Source of the DNA: Micrococcus sp.
GTDB lineage: Bacteria > Actinomycetota > Actinomycetes > Actinomycetales > Micrococcaceae
Length of the DNA: 64,000 nucleotides
Direction of reading: 5' to 3'
NCBI GenBank assembly: GCA_029961105.1
Contig: JASBVO010000021.1
Coordinates: 1-64,000 of the forward strand
Shown here: piece by piece, positions 36,552-46,689 of the stretch
How the letters are laid out: each line of letters starts with the position of its first letter
How positions within the stretch are numbered: the first letter of the stretch is position 1
Notes under the pieces: model-generated
Told to the model about the DNA's origin: nothing
Databases searched by the model: none
Seen by the model: only the letters and a program-made list of their open reading frames with translations
Made by a program: the position numbers and the translations under genes

Positions 36552-37523
36552 CTAGTGGCCCCGGAGGACATCCAGGGCGTAGGCCAGGTCCTGCGGGTAG
36601 GGGCTCTCGTACTCCACCCACTCCCCCGTCACCGGATGGGCGAAACCCAGCCGGTGGGCGTGCAGCCACTGCCGCGTCAGCCCGAGCTCGGCGGCCAGCC
36701 GGGGGTCGGCCCCGTAGGTCAGGTCCCCGGCACAGGGATGGCGCAGGGCGGCGAAGTGGACGCGGATCTGGTGGGTCCGGCCGGTCTCCAACTGCACCTC
36801 CACGAGGGTGGCCCTGCCGAAGGCCTCCAGCGTCCTGTAGTGCGTCACGGAGTCGCGGCCCCCGTCCAGGACGGCGAACTTCCAGTCGTGGCCGGGATGC
36901 CGGCCGATCGGTGCGTCGATGGTGCCGTTCAGCGGGTCCGGCAGCCCCTGCACCACGGCGTGGTAGGTCTTCTGCGGGGTGCGGTCCCGGAAGGCGTCCT
37001 TCAGGGCGGTGTACGCACGCTCGGACTTGGCCACCACCATGACCCCGGAGGTGCCCACGTCCAGCCGGTGCACGATGCCCTGGCGCTCCGGCGCCCCGGA
37101 GGTCGAGATCCGGTACCCCGCGCCGGCCAGGCCACCGACGACGGTGGGCCCCACCCAGCCCGGCGAGGGATGGGCGGCCACGCCCACGGGCTTGTCCACG
37201 ACGACGTAGTCCGGGTCGTCAGCCAGGATGGTCAGGTCCTCCACGGTCTCCACCTTCACCTCGAGCGGGTCGGTCTCCTCGGGCACGTCCACGACGAGTT
37301 CGGTGCCCGGTGCGGCCTTGGCCGACTTCTGCACGGCTCGCCCGCCGGAGGCCGCGCCCGCGGGGCGCTGCGTCACCCGGCCCGCGGCACACCAGGCGCC
37401 GGCCTTCGTCCGGGACACCCCGAGCGCCGCCGCCAGGACCGCGTCCACCCGGCGGCCGACGTCGTCCGGCCCGGGCACCACGACGGCCGGACCGGGCCGC
37501 GGGCCGGCTGCGGGATCAGTCAC
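36552..37523 (-). CDS. rluD: RluD-type 23S rRNA pseudouridine synthase
   Basis: 323 aa. It probably converts uridines of 23S rRNA helix 69 to pseudouridine. An S4 domain (about 20-80, with [20 protein letters not shown]) precedes the RluA catalytic domain with D155 in [12 protein letters not shown] and the segment [11 protein letters not shown]. The GTG at 37523 (VTDPAAG) is chosen because GGAGGA from the end of lspA lies 6 nt before it; the reading overlaps lspA by 8 nt. The 12-residue longer frame lacks a ribosome site. lspA-rluD coupling is common in Gram-positives. Confidence 0.93.
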   Translation of the reverse strand: MTDPAAGPRPGPAVVVPGPDDVGRRVDAVLAAALGVSRTKAGAWCAAGRVTQRPAGAASGGRAVQKSAKAAPGTELVVDVPEETDPLEVKVETVEDLTILADDPDYVVVDKPVGVAAHPSPGWVGPTVVGGLAGAGYRISTSGAPERQGIVHRLDVGTSGVMVVAKSERAYTALKDAFRDRTPQKTYHAVVQGLPDPLNGTIDAPIGRHPGHDWKFAVLDGGRDSVTHYRTLEAFGRATLVEVQLETGRTHQIRVHFAALRHPCAGDLTYGADPRLAAELGLTRQWLHAHRLGFAHPVTGEWVEYESPYPQDLAYALDVLRGH

Positions 37524-38094
37524 GGTCCTCCTCGGGGCCGGCGGGGCGCGGGGAGTCACCGGCCTCGAGGGTCCCGTCGAGCCGGCGGCCGGTGAACATC
37601 AGCAGCACGATGCCGATCATCGAGCAGACGATCAGCGAGTCGGCGATGTTGAAGATGGCGAAGTTGGGCAGGGCAATGAAGTCGACCACGTGGCCGACGC
37701 CGAAGCCCGGCGGCCGCAGCAGGCGGTCGGTGAGGTTGCCGAGCACTCCACCGAGCAGGCCGCCCAGGGCGAGGGCCCAGGCAGAAGACCGCACGCGGAA
37801 CAGCAGCACCACCACGAACACCGCCACGGCCGCCTGGATGATCGTGAAGACCCAGGTGTGTTCCTCACCGATCGAGAAGGCCGCCCCCGGGTTGCGGATG
37901 AAGTGCCAGCGCAGCAACGGGGGGAGCACGTCGATGACCTGTCCCTCCGTCATGGTCGTCTCGACCCAGCGCTTGGTCAGCTGGTCCAGGACGTAGCCCA
38001 CGGCCAGGACGAGCACGGCGATCCAGCCGCGGTGACGCCTCGGGGGGCGGCCGGCGCCCGGGGGCGCCGGGACGGTCGGTTCGATGTCGGTCAC
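37516..38094 (-). CDS. lspA: Lipoprotein signal peptidase (signal peptidase II)
   Basis: 192 aa. This membrane aspartyl protease removes signal peptides of lipoproteins. Four transmembrane helices are seen (about 24-40, 81-99, 105-121 and 145-168). Catalytic Asp residues are D123 (GNLTDRL) and D152 (FNIADS). Polar N- and C-terminal tails extend it beyond the 160-residue norm. The start is GTG at 38094. It overlaps rluD and follows divIVA after a hairpin terminator. Confidence 0.95.
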   Translation of the reverse strand: MTDIEPTVPAPPGAGRPPRRHRGWIAVLVLAVGYVLDQLTKRWVETTMTEGQVIDVLPPLLRWHFIRNPGAAFSIGEEHTWVFTIIQAAVAVFVVVLLFRVRSSAWALALGGLLGGVLGNLTDRLLRPPGFGVGHVVDFIALPNFAIFNIADSLIVCSMIGIVLLMFTGRRLDGTLEAGDSPRPAGPEEDRD

Positions 38095-38180
38095 GCGGTG
38101 AGGTCTCTCGGGTCGGGGTCAGTGGACAGGCGGCAGTGGATCACGGTGGGTGGGTCGGTGCGGCGCACCGGGCAGAGACG

Positions 38181-38216
38181 CGGGGCCGGCCACGGTGATC
38201 CCCGTGGCCGGCCCCG
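38181..38216. terminator. Hairpin terminator after divIVA
   Basis: CGGGGCCGGCCACGG (38181-38195) pairs perfectly with CCGTGGCCGGCCCCG (38202-38216) around 6 nt. It lies 53 bp after the divIVA stop and marks the end of the division cluster before lspA-rluD. Confidence 0.75.
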
Positions 38217-38268
38217 GATCCGGTGAGGACCTGCCGGTACGTCCGGGCCGGCGAACGGCCCTCGGCGG

Positions 38269-39024
38269 TCAGCTGGTGACGGCGACCTCGTCCTGGATCG
38301 GGCCCTGGTCCTGCAGGTCGCGCAGCTGGCCCTCGATGTAGGCCTTGAGCCGCGCCCGGTAGTCACGCTCGAAGCCCTTGAGCTGCTCGACCTTACGCTC
38401 GAGCACGGACTTCTTCTCCTCCAGCTCGGCCAGCGTCTTGCGGGACTTCTCCTGGGCGTCGTTGACCAAGCCGTTGGCCTCGGACTGGGCCTCGGCGATG
38501 ATCTGCTCGCGCTTGGCCTGGCCCTCGGCGACGAAGTCGTCGTGCAGCTTCTGGGCCATGGCGAGCACGCCGGCGGCCGAGCTGGCGGCGGCCTCACGGC
38601 CGGTGTCGGCGGCGGGCGCGGCCGATGCCGCGGCGGCAGGCTGGGAGACGGGGGCGGACTCGATGACCTCGCCGGAGTCCTTCACGGCCGGCACCGCGGT
38701 GGCGGGTTCCTGGCCGGCCCCGGACTCGTCGGTGGAAGCGGCCGGGACCTCGGAAGCGGCGTCCTGGCCGACGGTGGACTTCTGGACCGTGCCCTCGTCC
38801 TCTGCGGCCTCGGCGGAGACCGGGGCAGGCACGGTGGACTCGGCGGCGCCGCCGGACTGGAGTTCGGCGACCTTGCGACGCAGTTCGTCGTTCTCCTGGT
38901 TCAGCCGGCGCAGTTCCACGACGATCTCATCCAGGAAGTCATCGACCTCGTCCTGGTCGTATCCCTCGCGGAACTTGGTCGGCTGGAACCGCTTGTTGAC
39001 AACGTCTTCCGGCGTCAGTGCCAT
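38269..39024 (-). CDS. divIVA: DivIVA / Wag31 polar growth protein
   Basis: 251 aa. It binds curved membrane at poles and septa and organises cell-wall synthesis. The start MALTPEDVVNKRFQPTKFRE at 39024 is the family N-terminus, with GGGGTGA upstream. The membrane-binding domain (1-60, including FREGYDQDEVDDFLDEIV) is followed by an Ala/Ser/Thr/Glu-rich linker (about 62-145) and a long coiled coil (about 148-235). The frame before the start is a shadow. It closes the actinobacterial cluster ftsZ-sepF-yggT-divIVA. Confidence 0.95.
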   Translation of the reverse strand: MALTPEDVVNKRFQPTKFREGYDQDEVDDFLDEIVVELRRLNQENDELRRKVAELQSGGAAESTVPAPVSAEAAEDEGTVQKSTVGQDAASEVPAASTDESGAGQEPATAVPAVKDSGEVIESAPVSQPAAAASAAPAADTGREAAASSAAGVLAMAQKLHDDFVAEGQAKREQIIAEAQSEANGLVNDAQEKSRKTLAELEEKKSVLERKVEQLKGFERDYRARLKAYIEGQLRDLQDQGPIQDEVAVTS

Positions 39025-39190
39025 GTGGTCACCCCAATACTCGTCAGTTCTGCCCGCAGTGGGGCAACGGTCGTCCCGTGGCACCGCGCCACGGCTTCTG
39101 ACGCGCACGAGGCCACACTGCTGTTCAGGCTACCACCGGTATAACGACCGGGTGCCAGGCGCATCCGCCCCGGCGCAGGTCCCGGGGGGT

Positions 39191-39493
39191 TCAGGCGAAC
39201 GAGCCCACGGCCAGCGCACCGACCACCGACTTCAGCAGCACGATCACCACGAACAGCACCAGGAACGCGATGTCCAGCCCGATCCCGCCCAGGTTCAGCG
39301 GCGGGATCTTGGACCGCAACCACCGCAGCGCCGGGTCCGTCACGGTGTAGACGGCCGAGGCGATGACCAGGATGAAGCCCTTCGGGCGCCATGCCCGGGC
39401 GAACGATTGCACCACGTCGAAGACGATCCGGACCAGCAGCAGGAACTGGAAGATCGCCAGGAGGAGGTAGAGGAAGGAGAAGATCAGGGTCAC
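39191..39493 (-). CDS. YggT family membrane protein
   Basis: 100 aa, with two hydrophobic regions (about 3-25 and 68-98) around the signature ASAVYTVTDPALRWLRSKIP. YggT proteins sit between sepF and divIVA in many Gram-positives and are linked to division or osmotic functions, with no proven activity. The start is GTG at 39493. It lies 54 bp downstream of sepF in the same operon. Confidence 0.92.
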   Translation of the reverse strand: MTLIFSFLYLLLAIFQFLLLVRIVFDVVQSFARAWRPKGFILVIASAVYTVTDPALRWLRSKIPPLNLGGIGLDIAFLVLFVVIVLLKSVVGALAVGSFA

Positions 39494-39547
39494 GGCAGCC
39501 TATTCCACACCATGTCGGCGTCGGGCGGGACGCCCCGCCGACCGGTG

Positions 39548-40129
39548 TCAGCTCTGGTTGAAGAAGTGCGCCTGGTCCTCGGAACCGGAGGAGTCCTCGC
39601 CGAGCACCTGGACGTTGGCGGGGGTCAGCAGGAACACCTTGTTCGTGACCCGCTCGATGGAGCCGTGCAGGCCGAACACGAGCCCGGCGGAGAAGTCGAC
39701 CAGTCGCTTGGCGTCGGCCTCGCCCATGTCCGTCACGTTCATGATGACCGGGATGCCACCGCGGAAGGACTCCCCGATGACCTTGGCGTCGTTGTAGGAA
39801 CGGGGGTGCACGGTCGTGATCTGGCGGACGGCGGTGGCGTCCTCGCGGGACTGGGCGGCTCGCTTGATGGGGGTGACCGGGGCGCGGTACTCGCGCTCGG
39901 CCACCGGGGCGGCGACAACCCGGCTCGGCTGCGGGCGCTCGGGACGGACGTCCTCGTCCCAGTCCTCAGCACGGTCATCGCGATCGGCAGGGTCGGTGAG
40001 GTCGACGTCCTGGCCCCGGTCGGCACGATCGTGCCGACGGGACTCGGCGGCCCGCTGCTCCTCCTCGTAGTGCTCATCGCCATCGGCGAGCCCGAGGTAG
40101 ATCATGGTCTTCTTCAGTGCACCAGCCAT
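39548..40129 (-). CDS. sepF: Cell division protein SepF
   Basis: 193 aa. It anchors and bundles FtsZ at the membrane, which is essential in actinobacteria lacking FtsA and ZipA. The N-terminal amphipathic helix ([15 protein letters not shown]) binds membrane. A charged disordered linker (about 17-95) follows, then the SepF core (about 97-185, with [20 protein letters not shown] and [19 protein letters not shown]). RBS AGGA is upstream. It is co-directional with ftsZ and yggT. Confidence 0.95.
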   Translation of the reverse strand: MAGALKKTMIYLGLADGDEHYEEEQRAAESRRHDRADRGQDVDLTDPADRDDRAEDWDEDVRPERPQPSRVVAAPVAEREYRAPVTPIKRAAQSREDATAVRQITTVHPRSYNDAKVIGESFRGGIPVIMNVTDMGEADAKRLVDFSAGLVFGLHGSIERVTNKVFLLTPANVQVLGEDSSGSEDQAHFFNQS

Positions 40130-40209
40130 CGAAAATCCTCACCGTGTGGAAGCCGCCCGGCCTGCTGCCGGCCCTGCGGAGGTCTGCCGTCCTGCGGACA
40201 CTTCCGAGG

Positions 40210-41034
40210 TTAACCCACCGGCGGTCGGGGCCCGAGGACATCGGTTCCCACCCGAAGGTGTGTCGCCCCTGCGGCGACGGCCTGTTCGAGGTCCTGGCTC
40301 ATCCCCGCGGAGATCCAGGTGGCGTCAGGATACGTGCTGGTCAGGGCCGCCGAGAGCTCCGCGAGCCGCGCGAAGGCGGGGGCGGGGTCCAGGCCCAGGG
40401 GGGCCACCGCCATCACGCCCCGCAGCCTCAGGCCGTCCGCCACCGCGATCCGCTCGGCCAGGGCCGCCACCTCATCCGGCGTGGCACCGCCGCGCGCGCC
40501 GATGCCGGCCGGCCGGTCCTGCGCGGGCCTCGGGGCCAGGTCCACCTGGACCAGGCAGTCCAGCAGGTCCCGCGCCGCCAGTCCCGCCTCTCGGCGCCTG
40601 TCCTGTTCGCGGCCCATGGCCGCGGACAGGGTATCGACCAGGGACGCCCGGTCCACCGAGTGCAGCGCGGCGGCGTAGCGCACCACGTACTTGGCCTTGT
40701 TGGACTGCAGTTGCCCGATGAAGTGCCAGCGCACCGCGGCCGTGGAGTCATCCCCGGCCAGCCCCTCGACCAGGACCTCCGTCTCCGCCGCCTTGGCGCG
40801 CGCCTCCTGGTCCCGGTTCTCGCCGACGTCCCGGACGCCGAGGGCGGCCAGGCGGGCCACGTCCGCGGCCGGGTGGAACTTGGTCACGACGATGAGCGTC
40901 GGGGCGTCGGACCGCCCGGCCGCGTGCGTGGCCGCGGCGATCCGGCCACGGACCGTCGCGAGACGGGCTGACAGCTCCCGCCCGCGTTCGTCACCGGCCG
41001 GGCCACGGCCGGGCTGCAGGTCCGGTGCGCTCAT
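40210..41034 (-). CDS. yggS: YggS family PLP homeostasis protein
   Basis: 274 aa. A single-domain PLP-binding TIM barrel (PLPBP), thought to balance vitamin B6. The PLP Lys lies in LIVVTKFHPAADV, and the family signature WHFIGQLQSNKAKYVV is intact, as is GMSQDLEQAVAAGATHLRVG. The start [11 protein letters not shown] at 41034 overlaps the pgeF stop as ATGA; the extra 32 residues of the open frame are rejected. It is somewhat longer than E. coli YggS because of an N-terminal extension and an insert near 185-200. Confidence 0.93.
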   Translation of the reverse strand: MSAPDLQPGRGPAGDERGRELSARLATVRGRIAAATHAAGRSDAPTLIVVTKFHPAADVARLAALGVRDVGENRDQEARAKAAETEVLVEGLAGDDSTAAVRWHFIGQLQSNKAKYVVRYAAALHSVDRASLVDTLSAAMGREQDRRREAGLAARDLLDCLVQVDLAPRPAQDRPAGIGARGGATPDEVAALAERIAVADGLRLRGVMAVAPLGLDPAPAFARLAELSAALTSTYPDATWISAGMSQDLEQAVAAGATHLRVGTDVLGPRPPVG

Positions 41035-41828
41035 GCCGCCCGCTCCCCGGTCCGCCAGACCAGGCCGGCGAACCGGCCCTCGCCCGGGGCCCGGCGGTGG
41101 GAGAACAGCCGCCCGTCCTCGAAGGTGCACCGGTCATCGCGGTGCACCGTCACCCCCAGCCGGTCCAGCACCGCGGCGGCACCGGCGGCAAGGTCCAGCG
41201 CGGGCGTGCCCCACGAGGTGGTCGAGCCGGCGGCCGGGATCCGTGCCACACCGTCGCGGTGCATGTCCTCGGGGACCTCGTAGCACCGCCCGCAGATGCC
41301 CGGCCCCACCCAGGCCACGACCTCCCCGGGTGCATCCCCGGCGCCGGCGGCCCGCAGCCGGTCCACGGTGGCCTCCAGCACGCCGTCGAGCAGTCCGCGC
41401 CGCCCGGCGTGGGCGACGGCGGTCGGTCCCGTCAGCTCGGCGCCGCCGGGACGCCGGGAGGCGAACACCACGGGCAGGCAATCGGCCACCATGATGGCCA
41501 GCGGGTCCCGTCCCGTCGGGCTAACCAGAGCGTCCCCCTCCTCGGGTCGGGCTCCGCTCCCCGCCCAGCCACGTCCCGTGGCGGCGACGACGCGCGCGGA
41601 GTGGACCTGGGTGAGGTACTCGGTCCTGCCCGGTGCCACGCCCATGTCCCGTTCGAGCCGGGTCCGCGCCTGGGCCACCGCCTCCGCGGCCGCCCCGGGA
41701 CGCCCGGGGGCGCCGTCCTCCGAACCGCCGGAGACGTGGAAGGCGAGGTTTCCCGCGTCCACCCCCGTGAAGGCGACGTGCAGCCCCGCAGAAGGCATCG
41801 CGTGGAACACGAACGGCCCCTCGGTCAC
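41031..41828 (-). CDS. Laccase-domain protein YfiH / PgeF
   Basis: 265 aa. A member of the YfiH family, shown in E. coli to correct wrongly made UDP-MurNAc-L-Ser precursors (PgeF) and also called multicopper polyphenol oxidase. Key parts are [18 protein letters not shown] (metal Cys), [11 protein letters not shown] and [12 protein letters not shown]. The GTG start overlaps the ftsZ stop as GTGA. Its place inside the wall cluster fits a role in peptidoglycan precursor quality. Confidence 0.92.
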   Translation of the reverse strand: MTEGPFVFHAMPSAGLHVAFTGVDAGNLAFHVSGGSEDGAPGRPGAAAEAVAQARTRLERDMGVAPGRTEYLTQVHSARVVAATGRGWAGSGARPEEGDALVSPTGRDPLAIMVADCLPVVFASRRPGGAELTGPTAVAHAGRRGLLDGVLEATVDRLRAAGAGDAPGEVVAWVGPGICGRCYEVPEDMHRDGVARIPAAGSTTSWGTPALDLAAGAAAVLDRLGVTVHRDDRCTFEDGRLFSHRRAPGEGRFAGLVWRTGERAA

Positions 41829-43025
41829 TTCAGGAAGTCGGGAACGTCCAGGTCGTCGCGGCTGCTGCCGGAGAGGTCCGGCTCCACGACGGTGGGCAGG
41901 TCCTGGTGGGCCGCCGGCTCGGCGCGGTATCCGGACGGTTCCGCGACCGGCGGGGCCGGCGTCGGGGCCGCCACCGGTGCGGCCGGCAGGGGCTGGTGGG
42001 CCACCGGCTGCTGGGCGGCCTGCTGACCCTGCGGGCGGATCCCGGAGCCGTAGGCCCCGGCCGGAGCCGAGGTGGCGTCCACCCGGTCGAAGCCGGCGGC
42101 GATGACGGTGATGCGCGCCTCGTCGCCGAGGGCGTCGTCGATGACGGCACCGAAGATGATGTTGGCCTCAGGGTGCGCGACCTCCTGGACGAGGCGGGCC
42201 GCCTCGTTGATCTCGAACAGGCCGAGGTCCGAGCCGCCCTGGATCGACAGCAGCACGCCGTGGGCGCCGTCGATGGAGGCCTCCAGCAGCGGCGAGGCGA
42301 TGGCCAGTTCCGCGGCCTTGACGGCCCGGTCCTCGCCCTGGGCGGAACCGATGCCCATGAGCGCCGAGCCGGCCCCCTGCATGACGGACTTGACGTCGGC
42401 GAAGTCGAGGTTGATCAGGCCGGGGGTGGTGATCAGGTCGGTGATGCCCTGGACACCGGAGAGCAGCACCTGGTCGGCGGACTTGAACGCGTCCAGCACG
42501 GAGACATTGCGATCGGAGATGGACAGCAGCCGGTCGTTCGGGATCACGATCAGCGTGTCGACCTCGTCCCGCAGTGCGTCGATGCCGGATTCCGCGCTGG
42601 TGGCGCGACGGCGGCCCTCGAAGGTGAACGGCCGGGTCACCACGCCCGATGGTCAGGGCGCCCAGCGAACGGGCGATGCGGGCGACGACCGGCGCGCCAC
42701 CGGTGCCCGTGCCGCCGCCCTCACCGGCGGTGACGAAGACCATGTCGGCCCCGCGCAGGACCTCCTCGATCTCCTCGGCGTGGTCCTCGGCGGCCTGGCG
42801 GCCCACCTCCGGGTTCGCCCCGGCACCCAGTCCACGGGTCAGCTCCCGGCCGACGTCCAGCTTGACGTCGGCATCACTCATCAGCAGCGCCTGGGCGTCG
42901 GTGTTGATGGCGATGAACTCCACGCCGCGAAGTCCCACGTCGATCATGCGGTTCACGGCGTTCACGCCGGCGCCGCCGATGCCGACGACCTTGATGACGG
43001 CCAGGTAGTTCTGGGGTGCTGCCAC
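41825..43025 (-). CDS. ftsZ: Cell division GTPase FtsZ, one-base frameshift
   Basis: Tubulin-like GTPase that forms the Z ring. The N-terminal part from ATG at 43025 has the GTP motif GGGTGTG at residues 103-109 and is normal up to IG (126-127). One extra G in the minus-strand GGG at 42645-42647 then shifts the frame. Removing it joins IG to [13 protein letters not shown] and gives a complete 399-aa FtsZ, including the T7-loop region and the C-terminal tail [10 protein letters not shown] (SepF-binding). FtsZ is essential, so a homopolymer sequencing error is far more likely than a true mutation. Untouched, the first frame would run to 42168 as nonsense. Confidence 0.93.
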
Positions 43026-43115
43026 GGTGTTTGTCCCTTGTTCGGTGTCTGTCTGTCTGCTGTCCGGCCTGCGCCCCGGACGCCCATCGGACGCCGCAGC
43101 GACCTCCGGGTGGCT

Positions 43116-43171
43116 TAACGTTCAGGTTGAAGGTTAGTGTTATGTCAACCTGTGTTCTGGGTGAAACGTTA
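43116..43171. promoter_or_regulatory. Nested inverted repeat in ftsZ promoter region
   Basis: TAACGTT-CAGGTTGA (43116-43130) is matched by TCAACCTG (43145-43152) and AACGTTA (43165-43171). The stretch is unusually AT-rich for this genome and contains a minus-strand TTGACA (43144-43149). It is a candidate operator and promoter for ftsZ. Confidence 0.5.
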
Positions 43172-43254
43172 TGGTGCTGACGCGGATCGCGCAAAGACCC
43201 GCTCCAGCGTGTCGCCTCCAGCGCGCCCGGAAAACGCGCCGGCGGCCGGTGTCC

Positions 43255-44061
43255 TCACCGCGTCACCGGGTGGTCGGGGGTCGAGACGTCGAACTCCGTC
43301 ACCGGGTCGGCCTCGTCCTGGGGGACCTTCAGCAGGGCGGTGAGGACCTGGGCCTTCCGGGTGCCGTGCTCGGCATTGCCCCACAGCACGGTGCGCCCGT
43401 CCTCCAGCGTGAGCGTGACGGAATCCACCGTCCGCGCCGAGGCGGACTCCATGCGGTCCCGGATCGGGTCCGGCAGCGAGCCCAGGACGGTGGTGATCGC
43501 GTCGAACACCTCGGGGTCCGCCAGGTCGGCGGCATCGGAGACGTTGGGCAGCCGATACCGTTCGGCCTCCTCGGCGGGCAGCGTGGCCACGGCGTGTCCC
43601 TGGGCCGAGTACAGCACCCGCTCTCCGCCCTGGGGCACCTGGGCGACCGGCTGGTGCTCCACGATCTCCACGGCCAGCGACGCGGGCGGCTCCGCCCGGA
43701 CCCTGACCTCGTCCACGGCAGCCTCTCCGGCGAGCAGTTCCGCCACGGTCCGCTGGCCCACCTGCGGCAGGGGCACACCGTGCAGGGGATGCAGCAGTTC
43801 CTCGGCACGGTCCTGGGGCAGCAGGTCCGTTCCGGTGACCGTGATGGTGCGGATGGCCAGCAGCGGGGAGAAGTACAGCACGGCGCCGAGCACCAGCAGC
43901 AGCGCCAGGCCCGCGGCACCGCCGACCCACCACAGGCGGACCCGGCGGCGCCGGGCCTTCTCGGGCGTCTCCGGGAAGGCCAGGACGTTGTCGTCGCCCC
44001 CGGACGGCCTTCCGGCCGGCGCCGCGGCCTCCCGCCCCTCCTCGGTCCTACTGCCCGCCAT
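43255..44061 (-). CDS. ftsQ: Cell division protein FtsQ
   Basis: 268 aa. A bitopic divisome protein. A cytoplasmic tail of about 40 residues, rich in charged residues, leads to one transmembrane helix (about 44-65). An extracellular POTRA domain follows (about 68-138, with LLAIRTITVTGTDLLPQDRA), then the FtsQ beta domain. It overlaps the murC stop by 14 bp and is separated from ftsZ by 229 bp containing the ftsZ promoter region. Confidence 0.93.
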   Translation of the reverse strand: MAGSRTEEGREAAAPAGRPSGGDDNVLAFPETPEKARRRRVRLWWVGGAAGLALLLVLGAVLYFSPLLAIRTITVTGTDLLPQDRAEELLHPLHGVPLPQVGQRTVAELLAGEAAVDEVRVRAEPPASLAVEIVEHQPVAQVPQGGERVLYSAQGHAVATLPAEEAERYRLPNVSDAADLADPEVFDAITTVLGSLPDPIRDRMESASARTVDSVTLTLEDGRTVLWGNAEHGTRKAQVLTALLKVPQDEADPVTEFDVSTPDHPVTR

Positions 44062-45571
44062 CGCCGGGTCCCTCCCCGCGCGCGGCCAGGGCCGCCAGGA
44101 TCGCCTCCCCCTGGGCCGTGACGTCCCCGGCGCCCATGGTCAGGATGACGTCCCCGGGACGCGCCGCCGCGACCAGGCCGGCCACGCCGGCCCCTGCGTC
44201 CTCCGGGACCTCTCCGGAGCCCGGCAGGACGGTGGACAGCCGCCGGGTGATCAGGGTGGAGTCCACGCCGGCGATCGGCTCCTCGCGGGCCGGGTACACG
44301 GGCAGCACGCGCACGCCATCGGCGGCCGAGAGCGCCTCGGCGAAGCCCTCCGCGAAGTCACGGGTGCGGGAGAACAGGTGCGGCTGGAAGAGCACGTGGA
44401 CGCGGTGCCCGCCCGCCACGGAGCGGCCGGCGGCGATGGCGGCCGCCACCTCGGTGGGGTGGTGCGCGTAGTCGTCGAACACCCGGACGCCGGCACGCTC
44501 CCCGCGGAACTCGAACCGACGCGCGGTGCCGCGGAACGCCGCCAGGCCCCGGGCGGCGGCCTCGTCCTCCAGGCCGGCGTGGTGGGCGGCCAGCAGGACG
44601 GCGGCGGCGTTCAGCGCGTTGTGCCGCCCCGGGACGGCCAGTTCCACCTGCGTGGACCGGCCCCCGGCCCAGCGGAAGGTCACGAGCTGGCCCGTGCCCC
44701 CGCCAGCCGCGGAGGCCGAGCAGTGCTCCAGGACGAGGTCGTCCCCCCGTCCGGGCTCGGAACCGTAGGTGGCCACGCGGGGCGCCGGCCGACCGGCGTC
44801 CGCCTCGGCGCGGACCCACTGGGCCAGTGCGAGTGCTCCGGCGTCGTCGGCACAGGCCACCAGCACGCCGTCGGGAGGAAGCAGCTTCGCGAAGTCCCGG
44901 AAAACCTGCACCACGGCGTCGGCCGAGCCGTAGAAGTCGAGGTGGTCGGCCTCCACGTTGGTCACGACGGCGACCTGCGGCCGGTAGTTCAGCAGCGTCC
45001 CGTCCGACTCGTCCGCCTCGGCGATGAACCACTCCCCCGCGCCGGCCCGCGCGTTGGTCCCGAGCCCGGCGACCACGGCCCCCACGGCGAAGGTCGGGTC
45101 GGCCCCGGCACGGGTGAAGGTCATCGCCGCCATCGAGGACGTGGTGGTCTTGCCGTGGGTACCGGCGACCGCGAGCACCCGGTGCCCGGCCATGGCCGCG
45201 GCCAGGCCCTGGGAGCGGTGCATGACCGGGATGCCCCGCTCGACCGCGGCATCGTACTCGGGGTTCCCGGGGCCGGCGATCGACGAGGCGACCACGGTGT
45301 CCACGCCGCCGCCCCCGGCGCGCCGGGCCGCCCGGTCGAGGTTCTGCGCGTCATAGCCCACGAACACCGTGGCCCCGGCAGACTCGAGCTCCCGCATCAC
45401 CGGCAGGTCCTTGGCGTCGGTCCCGGAGATCTGGACCCCCTGCTGCTGCATGATCCGCGCGATCCCGGACACGCCCACACCGCCCAGGCCCAGGAAGTGC
45501 ACCCGGCCCAGGGCGGCCAGGGCCGGGGCCATGGGGCGCACCGGCGTGGTCTCGTCGGTCGGTCGGGTCAT
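44048..45571 (-). CDS. murC: UDP-N-acetylmuramate--L-alanine ligase
   Basis: 507 aa. It adds L-Ala to UDP-MurNAc. The N-terminal UDP-binding Rossmann motif is [11 protein letters not shown] near residue 28. The central ATP-binding [12 protein letters not shown] lies near 135, followed by the Mur ligase C-terminal domain. EADESDG and the YAHHPTEV motif are also present. The ATG overlaps the murG stop as ATGA. Length is normal. Confidence 0.96.
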   Translation of the reverse strand: MTRPTDETTPVRPMAPALAALGRVHFLGLGGVGVSGIARIMQQQGVQISGTDAKDLPVMRELESAGATVFVGYDAQNLDRAARRAGGGGVDTVVASSIAGPGNPEYDAAVERGIPVMHRSQGLAAAMAGHRVLAVAGTHGKTTTSSMAAMTFTRAGADPTFAVGAVVAGLGTNARAGAGEWFIAEADESDGTLLNYRPQVAVVTNVEADHLDFYGSADAVVQVFRDFAKLLPPDGVLVACADDAGALALAQWVRAEADAGRPAPRVATYGSEPGRGDDLVLEHCSASAAGGGTGQLVTFRWAGGRSTQVELAVPGRHNALNAAAVLLAAHHAGLEDEAAARGLAAFRGTARRFEFRGERAGVRVFDDYAHHPTEVAAAIAAGRSVAGGHRVHVLFQPHLFSRTRDFAEGFAEALSAADGVRVLPVYPAREEPIAGVDSTLITRRLSTVLPGSGEVPEDAGAGVAGLVAAARPGDVILTMGAGDVTAQGEAILAALAARGEGPGDGGQ

Positions 45572-46689
45572 CGGGGGCCTCCTGCGGCGTTCAGGACCAG
45601 GCGCGCCATGGCCTGGTCGGCGTCCCTGACCCCCAGCGCGCCGGCGGCCGCGGACATCCGCTGGAGCCGCCCCGCGTCCAGGGCCAGGGGAATGAGCTCA
45701 CGGCGGACCCAGTCGGCGGTGAAGGACTCGTCCCTCACCATGACGGCCCCGCCCGCCGCCACCATCCCGCGGGCGTTCAGGGCCTGCTCGCCGTTGCCGA
45801 TCGGCAGCGGGACCAGCACGGCGGGCAGCCCGACGGCGGCCAGCTCACAGACGGTGCCAGCGCCGGACCGGGCGACGATGAGGTCTGCCGCGGCGTAGGC
45901 CTGCTCCATGCCGTCCAGGAACTCGACCTGGTGGTAGCCGGCCGCGGCGGCCGGGCCGCCGTCGGGTCCCTTGACCTGCTTGCCCCGGCCGGTGAGGTGC
46001 AGGACCTGCAGCCCGGCAGCGGACAGCTCCGGCAGGGCAGCAGCGATGGTGCGGTTGACGTTGAGGGCGCCCGAGGAACCACCGGTGACCACGATCGTGG
46101 GGGCCGAGGGGTCCAGGCCCAGGGCCCGGCGGGCCGGCCCGCGGGCGGCGGCGCGGTCGAGGGAGGAGATCTCCCGGCGCATCGGCATCCCCACGCACTC
46201 GGCTCCCGGCAGCACCGTCTCCGGGAAGGCGGTGGCCACGGCCGCGGCGCGGCGGGCCCCGACCCGGTTCGCGAGGCCGGCCCGCACGTTGGCCTCGTGG
46301 ATGACGACCGGCACCCGGCGCCGGAAGGCGGCCAGGTACACGGGGGTGGAGACATAGCCGCCGACCCCGACCACGACGTCGGCCCGGCGCCGGTCGAGGA
46401 TCTCGCCCGCCTGCGCCACGGCACGCCGGAAACGGGAGGGCAGCCGGACCAGGTCCATGGTGGGACGACGCGGCAGCGGGACCCGGTCGATGGTGTCCAG
46501 CTCATAGCCGGCCGCCGGGACGAGCCGGGTCTCCATGCCGGAGGCGGTGCCGACCATGGTGCAGTGCACCCCGGCGGGGCGGCCCTCCGGGGCGGGGGCC
46601 TCATCGAGGGCGCGGGCGATGGCGAGCATGGGGCTGATGTGGCCGGCCGTACCGCCGCCGGCCAGGACCACGTTCAGGGCGCCGGCCAT
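45568..46689 (-). CDS. murG: UDP-GlcNAc transferase for lipid II synthesis
   Basis: 373 aa. It adds GlcNAc to lipid I at the inner membrane face to give lipid II. The start [20 protein letters not shown] at 46689 shares one base with the ftsW stop (TGATG). The glycine-rich loop GGGTAGH at 11-17, [25 protein letters not shown] and the UDP-binding [20 protein letters not shown] are all present. The frame continues far upstream without a stop, but that part is the ftsW shadow and not a fusion. Confidence 0.95.
   Translation of the reverse strand: MAGALNVVLAGGGTAGHISPMLAIARALDEAPAPEGRPAGVHCTMVGTASGMETRLVPAAGYELDTIDRVPLPRRPTMDLVRLPSRFRRAVAQAGEILDRRRADVVVGVGGYVSTPVYLAAFRRRVPVVIHEANVRAGLANRVGARRAAAVATAFPETVLPGAECVGMPMRREISSLDRAAARGPARRALGLDPSAPTIVVTGGSSGALNVNRTIAAALPELSAAGLQVLHLTGRGKQVKGPDGGPAAAAGYHQVEFLDGMEQAYAAADLIVARSGAGTVCELAAVGLPAVLVPLPIGNGEQALNARGMVAAGGAVMVRDESFTADWVRRELIPLALDAGRLQRMSAAAGALGVRDADQAMARLVLNAAGGPR

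Noticed and set aside
42168-42640. Alternative Arg-rich C-terminus of FtsZ in the first frame
   Set aside because: After the extra base the frame is nonsense, while the conserved FtsZ sequence continues in the neighbouring frame.
41825-42643. Separate gene for the C-terminal half of FtsZ starting at GTG 42643
   Set aside because: It lacks the GTP-binding half and begins exactly at the frameshift; it is one gene with an indel.
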